A stretch of 35,086 nucleotides of DNA from Nitrospira sp. bin75 (GCA_002238765.1 MPMZ01000030.1:1-35086); one strand, 5' to 3'; counted from the first letter of the stretch, positions 16,537 to 25,772 are shown. Made by a program: numbers and translations. The notes: generated by a model not told the origin, from the sequence alone.

Positions 16537-16884
16537 ATGGCGTTATTGATAACCGAAGAATGTATTAATTGCGGAGCATGTTTACCGGAATGCCCGAATG
16601 AGGCCATCTTCGAAACCCGGAGTGCCGCGGAAGAAAAAGGGTATGCGGTGGGTGAAGGACAAGGCGAGGGGGATACGGTGTACGTGATTACCCACGAACG
16701 CTGCACTGAGTGCGTCGGGCATTTTGATGAACCGCAATGCGCCGCCGTCTGTCCGGTCGATGACTGTTGCATTTCCGACCCGGAAATCCCCGAAACCACC
16801 GATGTCTTGCTCGAAAAAGCGAGAACCTTGAACCCTGATAAAGAAATTGACCCTGAGAAAGTCTGGAGCGGCGTACGAAATTAA
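16537..16884 (+). CDS. 4Fe-4S ferredoxin (YfhL-like)
   Basis: A 115-residue cytoplasmic electron carrier. The first cluster motif is CINCGACLPECP with Cys9, Cys12, Cys15 and Cys19. The second set is RCTECVGHFDEPQCAAVCP, where a longer insert separates the second and third cysteines as in YfhL/Allochromatium-type 2[4Fe-4S] ferredoxins. A further PVDDCC follows. An acidic C-terminal tail completes the protein. The start has a strong AAAGGAGG site. It stands as a single transcription unit between its own promoter and a strong terminator. Its redox partner is not indicated. Confidence 0.93.
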   Translation: MALLITEECINCGACLPECPNEAIFETRSAAEEKGYAVGEGQGEGDTVYVITHERCTECVGHFDEPQCAAVCPVDDCCISDPEIPETTDVLLEKARTLNPDKEIDPEKVWSGVRN

Positions 16885-16890
16885 GTTGAC

Positions 16891-16928
16891 AACGCCCCGT
16901 CTCCATACGAAGACGGGGCGTTGAGTTT
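16891..16928 (+). terminator. Strong intrinsic terminator after ferredoxin
   Basis: AACGCCCCGTCT (16891-16902) pairs perfectly with AGACGGGGCGTT (16911-16922) around an 8-base loop, followed by a short T-run (GAGTTTT). The same hairpin lies 35 bases past the end of smc, so it may also separate the convergent transcripts. Confidence 0.85.
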
Positions 16929-16963
16929 TCCCCCTCGCGCAAAATCTTCCGGCCTCCTTGCCG

Positions 16964-19900
16964 TTACACTTTCTCGAAATCCGCAATTCGCACGGAAACA
17001 AATTTTGAAACGCCGGGCTCTTCCATAGTCACCCCGAACAGGGAATCGGCGACTTCCATCGTGCGTTTATTGTGCGTGATCACGAGAAACTGCGACAGCG
17101 GGGTGAGTTGAGGCAGGAATCGAGCAAACCGGACCACGTTCGGTTCATCCAATGGGGCATCGACCTCGTCCAAAATACAAAACGGCGACGGCTTCGTCAG
17201 AAAACTGGCAAACAGCAAGGCCAACACGGTCAAGGTTTTTTCCCCGCCGGATAACATCGTCAGATTTCTGAGACGTTTCCCGGGAGGCTGCGCAATAATA
17301 TCGACGCCGGGATCCAGCCCCAGCTTTTCCTCTTCGTCTTCCGTGTCCGGCTGCACCAAGACCAACTCCGCCTGTCCTCCGGCAAAAAAGGCCGAAAAGA
17401 CTTCTCCGAACTTTTCCTGAATAGCTTCAAAGGTCTGCTGAAACATTCGATTCGTCGTTCGATTGAGGCGTTCGATGATTTCTTGAAGCGAGCGTATCGA
17501 TTCCGACAAATCCTCTTCCTGTTCGTGGAGAAACCGATAGCGCTCTTCCAATTCCCGATGCTCGTCAATTGCGGCCAAATTCAACGCCCCCATGCGATCC
17601 ATCCTGGTCCGGATGATCTGCAACCGTTCCTTCCAGGTCTCCGGCCCTTCACCCTCAGCCCCTTGCGAAACGTCCGTCTGCGGCAAGCCTGCTCCACTTG
17701 TCTCCACGGGCTCCCCGTAGGTGCCGGTCAGGGCTTCCTCGATGGTTTGCATTCGCGTCCGGATTTCGGCGAGATGGACGTCCGAGTCCCGCCGCGTGTC
17801 CCTGGTCGAAGCGCACTGTTTTCGACTTTCATTGAGACCCTGTTCATATTCCCGAGTCCGTGCAAGGCCGCTCGTATGTCGCTCTTCGACCTCACGAAGC
17901 TCACCTTGCAGGCTCGTCTTCCTGGCATCCAATTCCTGAAACACCGCATCCGCTCGCCGGCGTTCCTGCTGGCTCTGTCCGGCTTGCACTTGAAGGGACT
18001 CGCTCTGCTCGGCAAGACTCTGCAGCCGTGCCCGCCGGCTCCGGTCTTCCTCCTGTAACCGGTCCAAATCCGCCCGGGCCCGTTCATGACGTTCCCGATA
18101 CGTGGTCAGGGTCAACCGCGTCTCCGTCAACCGGTCATAGAGCACCCGTATCGCTTCGTCCAGCCCCTGAAGTTGCGTGGTCAACTCCGCCAGCCGTTGT
18201 TCTTCTTCGCCGTGTTGCTTCCCGATCTCTTCGAGCCGCGTTTGAGCCAGGCGTTCATTCTCTCGAATCCGAGTGAGTTCCTCCTGACACGAATCGAGTT
18301 CCGTTTGATTCGCATTCAACCGTTGCTCCATCTCCTGTAGGCGGCTCGCAAGAACGGAGCGTTCCTGCTCCACCACGAGTTGCTTCATTTCGGACTCTTT
18401 CAGGGAAGCGTCAAGGGTGTGGAGTTGCTGCTTGTTCGTCTCGAACTGTTCCTGCACCGTCCGGCGTTGACCGTCAAAACCGGCAATGCGCTGGCTCATC
18501 GAGGACAGGCCCTGCTCCAACGAATGCACTTCACGCCGTCGTTGTAGCAGCCCGCTTGCCTCACCGGTGGAACCGCCGGTCACGATGCCCCGGGGATCGA
18601 TGACTTCTCCGGTTCGCGTCACCAGCAGCAAGAACCCAAGATCGGATTGAGAGACGTGTTGGATCGCCGACAGACCATGTTCGAGGGTATCCACCAGCAC
18701 CACTCGACTCAACAGACACTGCAACACACCCTGAAGATCTTCGGGGACGGAAATCAGGTCGACCGCCCTGCCCAACACGCCTGGCACTTTTTCCAAAGCA
18801 GGCCACGACGAAAAGGACGGCCCGGCTGAGGAAACAAGAGGCTGCGCAGTCACAAAGGTCCCACGACCCCACCCATGTTCCGTGACAAACTCCAGCGCTT
18901 GCAGAACGTCATCAACCCCGTGCACGACCCAGGCGCGAATATGCTCGCCTAAGGCCGCCTCGATCGCGACTTCATATTCTTGCGGAACCGTCAACCGTTC
19001 AGCGAACACTTCCTTGACACCCTGACACACCCGTCGTAAGGAGGGATCGTTTCCTTCCTGGTCTTGCCGATACCCCAACTCTTCCTGAAGCACGGCTTCC
19101 AAGGCCCGCAGCCGCGATTCGGCGGCCGCACGGTTGGTTTGTTCCTCAATTCGTTGTTCATCGACCTCTCGAAGCCGTCCTTCGAGTTCCAACGTCGCGA
19201 CCGACAGGGTTTCGTGCTTTTCACGATCGACGGCCAAGTGTTGGGTGACTTGCTGTAAGAGCACGTTTTGCCCGGCCAGGGTCGACTCGGCGCGTTCGCG
19301 TTCCTGCCGGCAATGGGTTTGATCGTCCTGAATGTCCTGGAGGCGACTCGCCAGTTCCCCTTGCTTGGCATCGAAATTGGACAATTGAGCTTCGGTTTGC
19401 GAACGCTCGACGGCAAGGTCGAACAGGCGTTGCCGGCTTTGCTCGGTCCGGGTTTGCAGCGACATCCGGCGCTCACCTTGTTGCTGCTCTTCCATCTCCA
19501 ATTCCTTCAACTGTCCGGTCACCTCCACCATGTCTCCTTCAGAGCGCTGAACCTGCTCCTTAATGCTCTCGATGCTCGTCGCGGCTTGCTCGATGACCGT
19601 GACGAGGCGAGTCTGTTCTTCCAACGCCTGCGTTCGTTGCTGGTCAAACAAGTCGGCGCGATTCCGCTCGACTTCCATGGTCGTGAGCGCCTGCCCGATG
19701 CCCTGTTCCAATTGTCGAAGCTCGTCCTGCATGTGTCCGACGAATTCCCCGTCACGGAGAAGCGCCGATTTGGCTTCCTCATACGACGCCATCAGGCGGG
19801 CTTCCTCGGCCAAGAGTTCAGCTTCGCGCGACTCCAACCGGGCGAGTTCGGATTCAACATGCGTCCGCTGATGATGCAGGTCTTCAAAATCGTGTTTCAG

Positions 19901-20614
19901 GAGCAGGATTTCGATGGCGCGCGCTTCTTCCTTGAGCTTCCGATAGTGCTCGGCCTGTTGCGCCTGGCGTTTTAAGGTCCGCAACTGTTTTTCTACTTCG
20001 GCAATAATGTCTCGGACGCGAGTCAGGTTCTGGTTCGTGGTTTTGAGTTTGTTCAGCGCTTCCGTCTTTTGTTTTTTGAAGCGACCGATTCCCGCGGCTT
20101 CCTCGATGAACGTCCGGCGATCCTGAGGAGACCCGGAGAGGATTTGATCGATATTGCCCTGTTCGATCACCGTATGTCCCTTGGTGCCGGCTCTCGCTTC
20201 CAAAAACAGGCCGCGTATATCTTTCAGCCGGCAAGGGATTTTATTGATGGAATATTCGCTTTCCCCGTCACGGTACAACCGGCGTGTGACCATCAATTCC
20301 TTGTTTCCAGGCAACGCCTCCATCACACCGGCCAGGGACTCGAGTTCCTGATTCGTCACGTCGCTGACGACCAGCGAAACTTCCGCCATACTCAATGGCT
20401 TACGGGATTCCGTCCCATTGAAAATGACGTCTTCCATGCGTTCGCTTCGCAACGCTTTGGTGCTTTGCTCACCCAAAACCCATAAAATGGCATCGACGAC
20501 GTTGCTTTTCCCTACTCCGTTAGGCCCCACCACCGCAGTAATGCCTTGGGGAAAGTCGAGTCGAGCTTCGGGAAAGGATTTGAATCCGGAAACGAGGAGG
20601 GATTTCAACTTCAT
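16964..20614 (-). CDS. smc: Chromosome segregation protein SMC
   Basis: A full-length 1216-residue SMC ATPase that organises and separates chromosomes, normally with ScpA and ScpB (not in this window). The head has a Walker A motif GPNGVGKS at residues 30-37, with Val replacing the usual Ser. The C-terminal head has the signature LSGGEKT at 1121-1127 and Walker B CILDEVDAPLD around 1146-1156, plus the D-loop and an FLVITHNK switch. Two long heptad-rich coiled coils (about 165-490 and 690-1010) flank a globular hinge rich in glycine (about 510-680). The ATG at 20614 is preceded by GAGAG and a recognisable promoter. It is transcribed apart from ispH, since a MITE-like element lies between them. 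Confidence 0.97.
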   Translation of the reverse strand: MKLKSLLVSGFKSFPEARLDFPQGITAVVGPNGVGKSNVVDAILWVLGEQSTKALRSERMEDVIFNGTESRKPLSMAEVSLVVSDVTNQELESLAGVMEALPGNKELMVTRRLYRDGESEYSINKIPCRLKDIRGLFLEARAGTKGHTVIEQGNIDQILSGSPQDRRTFIEEAAGIGRFKKQKTEALNKLKTTNQNLTRVRDIIAEVEKQLRTLKRQAQQAEHYRKLKEEARAIEILLLKHDFEDLHHQRTHVESELARLESREAELLAEEARLMASYEEAKSALLRDGEFVGHMQDELRQLEQGIGQALTTMEVERNRADLFDQQRTQALEEQTRLVTVIEQAATSIESIKEQVQRSEGDMVEVTGQLKELEMEEQQQGERRMSLQTRTEQSRQRLFDLAVERSQTEAQLSNFDAKQGELASRLQDIQDDQTHCRQERERAESTLAGQNVLLQQVTQHLAVDREKHETLSVATLELEGRLREVDEQRIEEQTNRAAAESRLRALEAVLQEELGYRQDQEGNDPSLRRVCQGVKEVFAERLTVPQEYEVAIEAALGEHIRAWVVHGVDDVLQALEFVTEHGWGRGTFVTAQPLVSSAGPSFSSWPALEKVPGVLGRAVDLISVPEDLQGVLQCLLSRVVLVDTLEHGLSAIQHVSQSDLGFLLLVTRTGEVIDPRGIVTGGSTGEASGLLQRRREVHSLEQGLSSMSQRIAGFDGQRRTVQEQFETNKQQLHTLDASLKESEMKQLVVEQERSVLASRLQEMEQRLNANQTELDSCQEELTRIRENERLAQTRLEEIGKQHGEEEQRLAELTTQLQGLDEAIRVLYDRLTETRLTLTTYRERHERARADLDRLQEEDRSRRARLQSLAEQSESLQVQAGQSQQERRRADAVFQELDARKTSLQGELREVEERHTSGLARTREYEQGLNESRKQCASTRDTRRDSDVHLAEIRTRMQTIEEALTGTYGEPVETSGAGLPQTDVSQGAEGEGPETWKERLQIIRTRMDRMGALNLAAIDEHRELEERYRFLHEQEEDLSESIRSLQEIIERLNRTTNRMFQQTFEAIQEKFGEVFSAFFAGGQAELVLVQPDTEDEEEKLGLDPGVDIIAQPPGKRLRNLTMLSGGEKTLTVLALLFASFLTKPSPFCILDEVDAPLDEPNVVRFARFLPQLTPLSQFLVITHNKRTMEVADSLFGVTMEEPGVSKFVSVRIADFEKV

Positions 20615-20663
20615 GAGAAACTCTCAGAGAGGTGGGTGATGGGGCAAACGGACTCGTGCCTCA

Positions 20664-20691
20664 ACTGTACCACAGAAGACAAAAAAATCAA
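20664..20691 (-). promoter_or_regulatory. Sigma70-type promoter for smc
   Basis: On the minus strand TTGATT (20686-20691), a 16-base spacer and TACAGT (20664-20669) lie 50-77 bases upstream of the smc ATG. Confidence 0.5.
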
Positions 20692-20791
20692 GGATTTTAC
20701 ACTAAATAATGTGGTGGTGATGAAATTTCTGTGTATATATTGTGTGTTTACGTGTATATGCTGTGGGCTACCTGTAGATACGGAAACCGGA

Positions 20792-20978
20792 CTAGCCCGC
20801 ATTCCTCACCAGGCTCCGTCGCGAGGGCATCGAGACGCCGTTGTGCTTGGGCGCACGGACTACGAGACGCTGAAGGGGCATAGTTGAACACTATGTCGAA
20901 GGGGCTTGCGGGAGTACGCCCCGGCACAGCGAGTGGACCGGCGCCTGCAGCAGGAGGTTGGTGAGAAATGCGGGCTAG
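20792..20978. mobile_element. MITE-like element with 20-base terminal inverted repeats
   Basis: The left end CTAGCCCGCATTCCTCACCA (20792-20811) matches the reverse complement of the right end (20959-20978) at 19 of 20 bases. The 187-base element carries no gene. Its interior is GC-rich and includes a small hairpin, CATAGT-TGAAC-ACTATG (20879-20895). This layout fits a non-autonomous element moved in trans by a transposase. I cannot assign the transposase family, and no clear target-site duplication is visible. Its right end overlaps the last bases of ispH. Confidence 0.7.
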
Positions 20979-21934
20979 ACGAGGGCTCTTTCGTTTCGCT
21001 TTTGTCCGGGCATCATCAATTCTTTGGGAAGCAGAAATTCGATGTCTTCCTCAACGACTGTGAGCTCTTCGACCTCCTCGGCCCCGACTCCTTTGAGGTA
21101 CGCGACCACTTCACTGACGAGAATCTCCGGTGCAGAGGCTCCGGCCGTGACCCCAATGGCTTCCACGCCCTTGAGCCATTCAAGCTTGACGTCCTGGTAG
21201 GAATCAATGAGATAGGCAGGGACCTCGAATCGTTCGGCCAATTCACGAAGCCTGTTGGAGTTTGAACTGTTGGGAGACCCGATAACCAAGATCAATTCGA
21301 CGAATTTGGCCAGCTCTTTGACGGCATTTTGCCGATTCTGCGTGGCATAACAAATATCTTCCTGATGCGGGCCTTTGATGCCGGGGAAACGCCGGTTGAG
21401 CGCTTCGACGATTTCACTGCATTCATCCACGCTCAACGTCGTTTGCGTCACGTAGGACAGGTGTTCTTGATTTTCGACCTCGAGCGTTTCCACGTCTTTG
21501 ACCGAAGACACCAGATGAAATTTATCCGGAACCTGTCCCAGGGTTCCGACCACCTCGGGATGGTCGGCATGACCGATGAGAATGAGCTCGTAATTATTGT
21601 TGTAATCGCGATTGACTTCATTGTGAACTTTAATCACCAGGGGGCAGGTCGCATCGATGACTTTCAGATTGCGCCGCCGCGCCTCTTCCCATACCTGTTG
21701 GGCCACTCCATGGGCGCTGAAAATCACCAGCGCGCCGTCCGGGACTTCATCCAGTTCCTCTACGAACACCGCTCCCCGTTTGCGAAGAGAGTTGACGACG
21801 TGCCGGCTGTGCACGATTTCATGTCGCACGTAAATCGGAGCGCCGTAGCGCTTCAGCGACATTTCCACGATCTCGATGGCCCGGTCGACGCCGGCGCAAA
21901 ACCCACGTGGATTAGCCAAATAAATCTTTTTCAC
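20975..21934 (-). CDS. ispH: 4-hydroxy-3-methylbut-2-enyl diphosphate reductase
   Basis: Last enzyme of the MEP isoprenoid pathway, a 4Fe-4S protein giving IPP and DMAPP. The 319-residue product has cluster ligands Cys13 (PRGFCAGV), Cys97 (DATCPL) and Cys195 ([10 protein letters not shown]). Active-site His42 and the [10 protein letters not shown] segment with His125 and Glu127 are also present. The GTG at 21934 follows AGGGGGTC. The stop codon TAG is made by the terminal CTAG of the adjacent MITE-like element, and the final residues ([12 protein letters not shown]) trail beyond the usual family end. The insertion has therefore probably reset the C terminus without touching the core. Electrons may come from a ferredoxin such as the one at 16537, which is inference. 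Confidence 0.96.
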   Translation of the reverse strand: MKKIYLANPRGFCAGVDRAIEIVEMSLKRYGAPIYVRHEIVHSRHVVNSLRKRGAVFVEELDEVPDGALVIFSAHGVAQQVWEEARRRNLKVIDATCPLVIKVHNEVNRDYNNNYELILIGHADHPEVVGTLGQVPDKFHLVSSVKDVETLEVENQEHLSYVTQTTLSVDECSEIVEALNRRFPGIKGPHQEDICYATQNRQNAVKELAKFVELILVIGSPNSSNSNRLRELAERFEVPAYLIDSYQDVKLEWLKGVEAIGVTAGASAPEILVSEVVAYLKGVGAEEVEELTVVEEDIEFLLPKELMMPGQKRNERALV

Positions 21935-22085
21935 GACGACCCCCTAAGGTCTGTGGAAACTGTGGAAAAACCGGCTGGTGGATGATGCTCGTGCCCCACA
22001 TGGCATACCCGTGAAAACCCATTTCACATTATGACAGAAATTGAAGATTCGTCAACTCAGGAATGGCCCTGCCCGTCAAAGCTCC

Positions 22086-23090
22086 TTACCAGCGAATCAA
22101 GGCGGTTCCCCACGTCAATCCTCCGCCAAACGCTCCAAGAAGAATGAGATCGCCTTCCCGAAATTTTCCCTGCCGGTACGCCCAATCCACGGCCATCGGC
22201 AAAGAGGCCGACGACGTGTTGCCGACCTGATCCACGATAGAGACCAATTGGTCCTGGCGCACGCCCAACCGTTTCGCAATGGTGTGCAGCATACGGCCAT
22301 TAGCCTGGTGCGTAATCACTTGCTTCACCTCGGACAAGTTCGTGTGGGTCTCATGCAGGATCGTCCTGACCGCTTCAGTCAACCGTTTGACGGCCACGCG
22401 ATAGACCGCCCCACCCTGCAATCGAATACTGTGTTGATGACCTCGAATCGTTTCCCGGCTCATGGGGTGCCTCGATCCGCCCGCAGGAATCGTGATCAGA
22501 TCATGGCAGGCTCCCTCCGAATAGAGTTGAATAGCCATGATCCCCGCAGCCGTATGACGACTCGACGATTCTTCCCGGGTCACCACCGCCGCCCCGGCGC
22601 CGTCGCCAAAGAGTAGGCCGCTCGCCGGCTGGGACACGTGGAGAAAGCGGGATTTGACCTCGGCCGCCACCACCAGACAGTTTCGAAACTGCCCTGACCG
22701 GATAAAGGCATCGGCCATGGATAAGCCGTAAAGAAATCCACTGCACGATGCCGCAAGATCAAAGGCCGCAACGCGGCGCGTGCCCAGCCGTTCCTGGAGC
22801 GCACAGGCCGTGGAGGGAAACGGGGTATCCGGAGAAGTGGTCGATACCAGGATGGCGTCCATCGCTTCACTCGACAGGCCCGAGGACTCCAGGGCTTGTC
22901 GAGCCGCGCGCTCGGCCAGGTGCGAACAGGTTTCGTCGGCTTCACTCCAATACCGGGCCCGTATTCCGGTGACCCGAAAGACGTCCTGATCGTGAAGGGC
23001 AAATGTCGTCGACACCTCCTCATTGGTCACTCGCCGTGCCGGAACGTACGAACCGGTCCCGCAGATTCGACTGGTATAGGAATGAGGCAT
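22086..23090 (-). CDS. fabH: 3-oxoacyl-ACP synthase III (FabH type)
   Basis: Condensing enzyme that joins an acyl-CoA starter to malonyl-ACP. The 334-residue protein has the complete KASIII triad: Cys116 in AASCSGFLYGL, His261 in THQANGRM, and Asn291 in VGNTSSAS. Glycine-rich GDGAGAAVV and the closing GAFGGGLTWG are also typical. The ATG at 23090 is preferred to an in-frame codon 24 residues upstream because the domain (YTSRICGTGSYVPARRVTNEE) starts right after it. No other fab genes or acpP are adjacent, so it may start general fatty acid synthesis or a special product. The window does not decide this. Confidence 0.93.
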   Translation of the reverse strand: MPHSYTSRICGTGSYVPARRVTNEEVSTTFALHDQDVFRVTGIRARYWSEADETCSHLAERAARQALESSGLSSEAMDAILVSTTSPDTPFPSTACALQERLGTRRVAAFDLAASCSGFLYGLSMADAFIRSGQFRNCLVVAAEVKSRFLHVSQPASGLLFGDGAGAAVVTREESSSRHTAAGIMAIQLYSEGACHDLITIPAGGSRHPMSRETIRGHQHSIRLQGGAVYRVAVKRLTEAVRTILHETHTNLSEVKQVITHQANGRMLHTIAKRLGVRQDQLVSIVDQVGNTSSASLPMAVDWAYRQGKFREGDLILLGAFGGGLTWGTALIRW

Positions 23091-23251
23091 TGCCTGTGTC
23101 CCGTTCGGGGAACCCCCGGTTTTCAGGTTTGCGCACGGGGAACGTGCGCCCGTCGTACTCAAGCCGTCAATCTTGTCTTGACGGTCGGAACTCTGCTATG
23201 TTGAATGGTTGCTTTCAGGTTAGATTGAACTTTCCAAGGATTTCACTGCAG

Positions 23252-24241
23252 ATGCCGCACGTGTTTCGCCATCCGGTCACGCTGTTCATCCTGTCCGTGA
23301 CGAGTTGCCTGACCCTGGGCTGTTCAATGTTCTCGGACAACAAGACGCCCGCCCCTTCCACGGATGCCGGGAGAACCGATGCCCAGATTTTTGTCGGGGA
23401 CACCATCGAAATGAACTATGACCCCAACGTCATCATGAAACGAGCGGAATCGTTTCATGAAAAAGAAGGATACGCGGAAGCGATCGTCGAATATCAACAT
23501 TTTTTGGATCTGCATCGCAATCACATCCTGGCCCCATACGCGCAATACCGGTTGGCCCTCAGTCATTTTAAAATGATTCAAACGATTGACCGGGATATGA
23601 CTCCCGTCAAAAAGGCTCAGGAAGAATTTTGGGAACTCATTCACGGCTTCCCTGCGAGCCAATACGAAGCGGAGGCACGGGTCAAAATCAAGGAATGCCA
23701 AGGCCTCCTCGCTAAAAACCATTTCTTCGTGGGAAAGTTCTATTATCACAGAGAACAGTATTTGGCCGCGGCAAAACGGTTCGAGAAAATTATCATCGGC
23801 TATCCCTCGACGGAAGAGGCGATCGAGTCCAAATTGGAATTGGCAAAAACCTATCAGCAGTTAGGGGCACTGGACTGGGCACGCGATTGGGCGGTGGAAT
23901 TGGTTCAACAACATCCCCGACATCAATTGCGGGGGGATGGGCTCAAGCTGCTGGCGGCGATTGAGGAAGAAAAGCCCAACGTGATGATGGCGTCCCGATC
24001 TCGTGGGTCCTTGCAACCTCGTGGCTCTGTAGCCCAAAACGGGTCGAGACCCGCTTTCTTCCCCAGAACGACCGCAAGCAATGGAGCCCCCAGGCGGGCA
24101 TCGCAGGCCGCTTCAACGGTGACCGATTGCCAATTGGGTTCCTGGTGCGGAAAAACAGGCACGGCCCTCTCCAATGCCTTCGCGCCAACTCCCCGTAATA
24201 CGCCTTCCGTGACGTGTCGTCCCGGCACCTGGTGCCAATAA
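23252..24241 (+). CDS. BamD-like TPR lipoprotein with Cys-rich tail
   Basis: A 329-residue probable outer-membrane lipoprotein of the BamD/YfiO type, which takes part in beta-barrel protein insertion. The signal ends in a lipobox, SCLTLGCSMF, with acylation expected at the Cys in LTLGC (about residue 24). TPR-like repeats follow: RAESFHEKEGYAEAIVEYQHFLD, PYAQYRLALSHFKMI, GKFYYHREQYLAAAKRFEKIIIGYP and SKLELAKTYQQLGALDWARDWA. After about residue 240 the sequence turns polar and repetitive. It ends with two copies of Cys-x-x-Gly-(Ser/Thr)-Trp-Cys (DCQLGSWCGK and TCRPGTWCQ). The ATG at 23252 follows CCAAGGA; an ATG at 23198 is in frame. Confidence 0.8.
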   Translation: MPHVFRHPVTLFILSVTSCLTLGCSMFSDNKTPAPSTDAGRTDAQIFVGDTIEMNYDPNVIMKRAESFHEKEGYAEAIVEYQHFLDLHRNHILAPYAQYRLALSHFKMIQTIDRDMTPVKKAQEEFWELIHGFPASQYEAEARVKIKECQGLLAKNHFFVGKFYYHREQYLAAAKRFEKIIIGYPSTEEAIESKLELAKTYQQLGALDWARDWAVELVQQHPRHQLRGDGLKLLAAIEEEKPNVMMASRSRGSLQPRGSVAQNGSRPAFFPRTTASNGAPRRASQAASTVTDCQLGSWCGKTGTALSNAFAPTPRNTPSVTCRPGTWCQ

Positions 24242-24242
24242 C

Positions 24243-24368
24243 TGATTTATTGCACTATCGGGCGCAGGGCGGCGTTGTGTCCTCGCTCAACCCTCGCCTA
24301 TCTCTGTGATAAGCCTCGGGTTTCGTTGCGGGACGCCTTGCCCTGCATCCCGCTATCACAATAAATCA
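24243..24368. repeat. 126-base inverted-repeat element
   Basis: TGATTTATTG at 24243-24252 is matched by its exact complement at 24359-24368. Beyond this the arms share a degenerate CGGG and GCAGGGC, so the whole stretch can fold back on itself. It carries no gene and lies between the convergent BamD-like and ccdA genes, starting one base after a stop codon. It may be a short mobile repeat or a structured 3' region. Confidence 0.6.
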
Positions 24369-24403
24369 AAGGTTCTTAAAGGGTTGCCCCCCTTCCGCGC
24401 GGA

Positions 24404-25153
24404 CTACTGTCCGATGTACCAGCCAATCCCGTTGCGTTCGAGAAAACTGGTCAGGCGTGCCAGGGAATCGACGTAAATCATCGCGCCGATCAGGACCAGA
24501 CAGGCGCCACTGGCCAGAGAAACACCGTGGAGGTACCGCCGGGCCTTTTGAAAATAGGAGAGAAATCGATCGACGCTGAAGGCGGTTAAGAGAAACGGCA
24601 GCCCCAACCCCAAGGAATAGGAGGCCAGGAGCAGAATCCCCGACTGCATTGATTCCGTGGTGCTGGCATAGGCCAGGATCGCACCCAGAATAGGCCCGAC
24701 GCAGGGTGTCCACGCGGCGGCGAATGCCGTTCCGATCAAAAACGACCCGACGTACCCCACGGGCCGGCTGCCGAACGAGAAGAGGCGGCGCTCGGTCATC
24801 ATCGCGTTCCATTTGATCAAACCCAACAGGTAGAGCCCGAAGACCACAATCAACACGGCGCCGATTTTTCGAATGAGATCCTGGTACTCATACAGCACTT
24901 GCCCCACGAAACTGGCTGAGGCGCCGAACGCAATGAACACGGTAGAAAATCCCGTCACGAACAAGAGTGAATTCAGGATAACGGCCTTGCGAAAACGCTG
25001 CCGTTCCGACGCATCCACCAACTGCTCCAGGGAGAGCCCCGTAATGTAGGAGACGTAGGAAGGAACCAACGGCAACACGCAAGGCGAGATGAAGGAGAGG
25101 AAGCCCGCACTGAAGGCCGCAAACAGGGAGACCTGACTGATGGCGTCGATCAT
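24404..25153 (-). CDS. ccdA: CcdA-type thiol-disulfide membrane transporter
   Basis: A 249-residue inner-membrane protein with six hydrophobic segments that carries electrons from cytoplasmic thioredoxin to the periplasm. The two redox cysteines stand in paired proline motifs: FISPCVLPL with Cys25 and WTPCVGPIL with Cys151. The length and layout match CcdA rather than full-length DsbD. It begins 4 bases after the stop of the TlpA-like gene and would be co-transcribed with it, so the TlpA protein is its obvious electron acceptor. The ccm locus less than 3 kb away suggests that both support cytochrome c maturation. Confidence 0.95.
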   Translation of the reverse strand: MIDAISQVSLFAAFSAGFLSFISPCVLPLVPSYVSYITGLSLEQLVDASERQRFRKAVILNSLLFVTGFSTVFIAFGASASFVGQVLYEYQDLIRKIGAVLIVVFGLYLLGLIKWNAMMTERRLFSFGSRPVGYVGSFLIGTAFAAAWTPCVGPILGAILAYASTTESMQSGILLLASYSLGLGLPFLLTAFSVDRFLSYFQKARRYLHGVSLASGACLVLIGAMIYVDSLARLTSFLERNGIGWYIGQ

Positions 25154-25157
25154 CGCG

Positions 25158-25733
25158 TTACGACTCCCGGAGAAGGCCGTGAATCAGTTCACGAGCCTCC
25201 GGACTGTTCCAGTCACGCGCCCCGAACACCCGATGGCTCAACGTGCCGTTTCGATCGATGAGAAAGCTCATGGGCAGCGTCCGGACACCGTAATTCCCGC
25301 TCACCCGGTAATCCGAATCATGCAAGATCGGAAAGGTCAATCCCTGGGATGCGACAAACGGTCGAGTCACGATACTCCCTTGCGGGTCGGAAGAGATCGC
25401 CAGGATGGCGAAGTCTTCGTCCTTGAGATCCTGATACACCTGTTCCATGCTCGGCATTTCGACGCGGCATGGGCCACACCACGTCGCCCAGAAATTCAGG
25501 AGCACCACCTTGCCCTGATAGTCCGGAAGCGCCTGCCGGTTCCCCTGCAAGTCAATGAGTCGAAACTCAGGAGCCGGGGACCCCATGGCCGGCGGGGCCC
25601 GGCGAACGGCAATGGCGTTCCCCGAGGATTCTTCCTGATCCGAATACCCTGAATCACAGGCTACCGCTGACAGAACAATCAACGCCCCCAGGCAGCGAAC
25701 CAGTTTCCAGGGAATCGCTTCCCTATCGTACAC
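25158..25733 (-). CDS. TlpA/ResA-like thioredoxin lipoprotein
   Basis: A periplasmic thiol-disulfide oxidoreductase. A hydrophobic segment ends in the lipobox LSAVAC, so it is probably a membrane-anchored lipoprotein. The thioredoxin fold follows: GSPAPEFRLIDLQG, VVLLNFWATWCGPCRVEMPSM with the CGPC active site, then GVRTLPMSFLIDRNG with the cis-proline. I use the GTG at 25733 (191 residues), because a TATAAT -10 box lies at 25767-25772, downstream of the longer in-frame ATG at 25817. That ATG would give 219 residues with a long pre-signal stretch. It lies first in an operon with ccdA and likely reduces apocytochrome or partner thiols. Confidence 0.9.
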   Translation of the reverse strand: MYDREAIPWKLVRCLGALIVLSAVACDSGYSDQEESSGNAIAVRRAPPAMGSPAPEFRLIDLQGNRQALPDYQGKVVLLNFWATWCGPCRVEMPSMEQVYQDLKDEDFAILAISSDPQGSIVTRPFVASQGLTFPILHDSDYRVSGNYGVRTLPMSFLIDRNGTLSHRVFGARDWNSPEARELIHGLLRES

Positions 25734-25766
25734 AGTGTTGATCCAAGCAGCCACCGTTCCTCGACT

Positions 25767-25772
25767 ATTATA
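25767..25772 (-). promoter_or_regulatory. -10 box for the tlpA-ccdA operon
   Basis: TATAAT, a perfect -10 sequence on the minus strand, lies 33 bases upstream of the GTG start. No good -35 box is at the normal distance, so an activator may be required. Confidence 0.45.

Noticed and set aside
20615-20974. Possible small RNA or gene between smc and ispH
   Set aside because: The stretch is explained by the smc promoter and the MITE-like element; the frames across it have no ribosome site or domain.
23003-23251. Longer N terminus for the BamD-like protein
   Set aside because: It would overlap the fabH coding region and push the signal peptide far from the start; the ATG at 23252 gives a normal lipoprotein signal.
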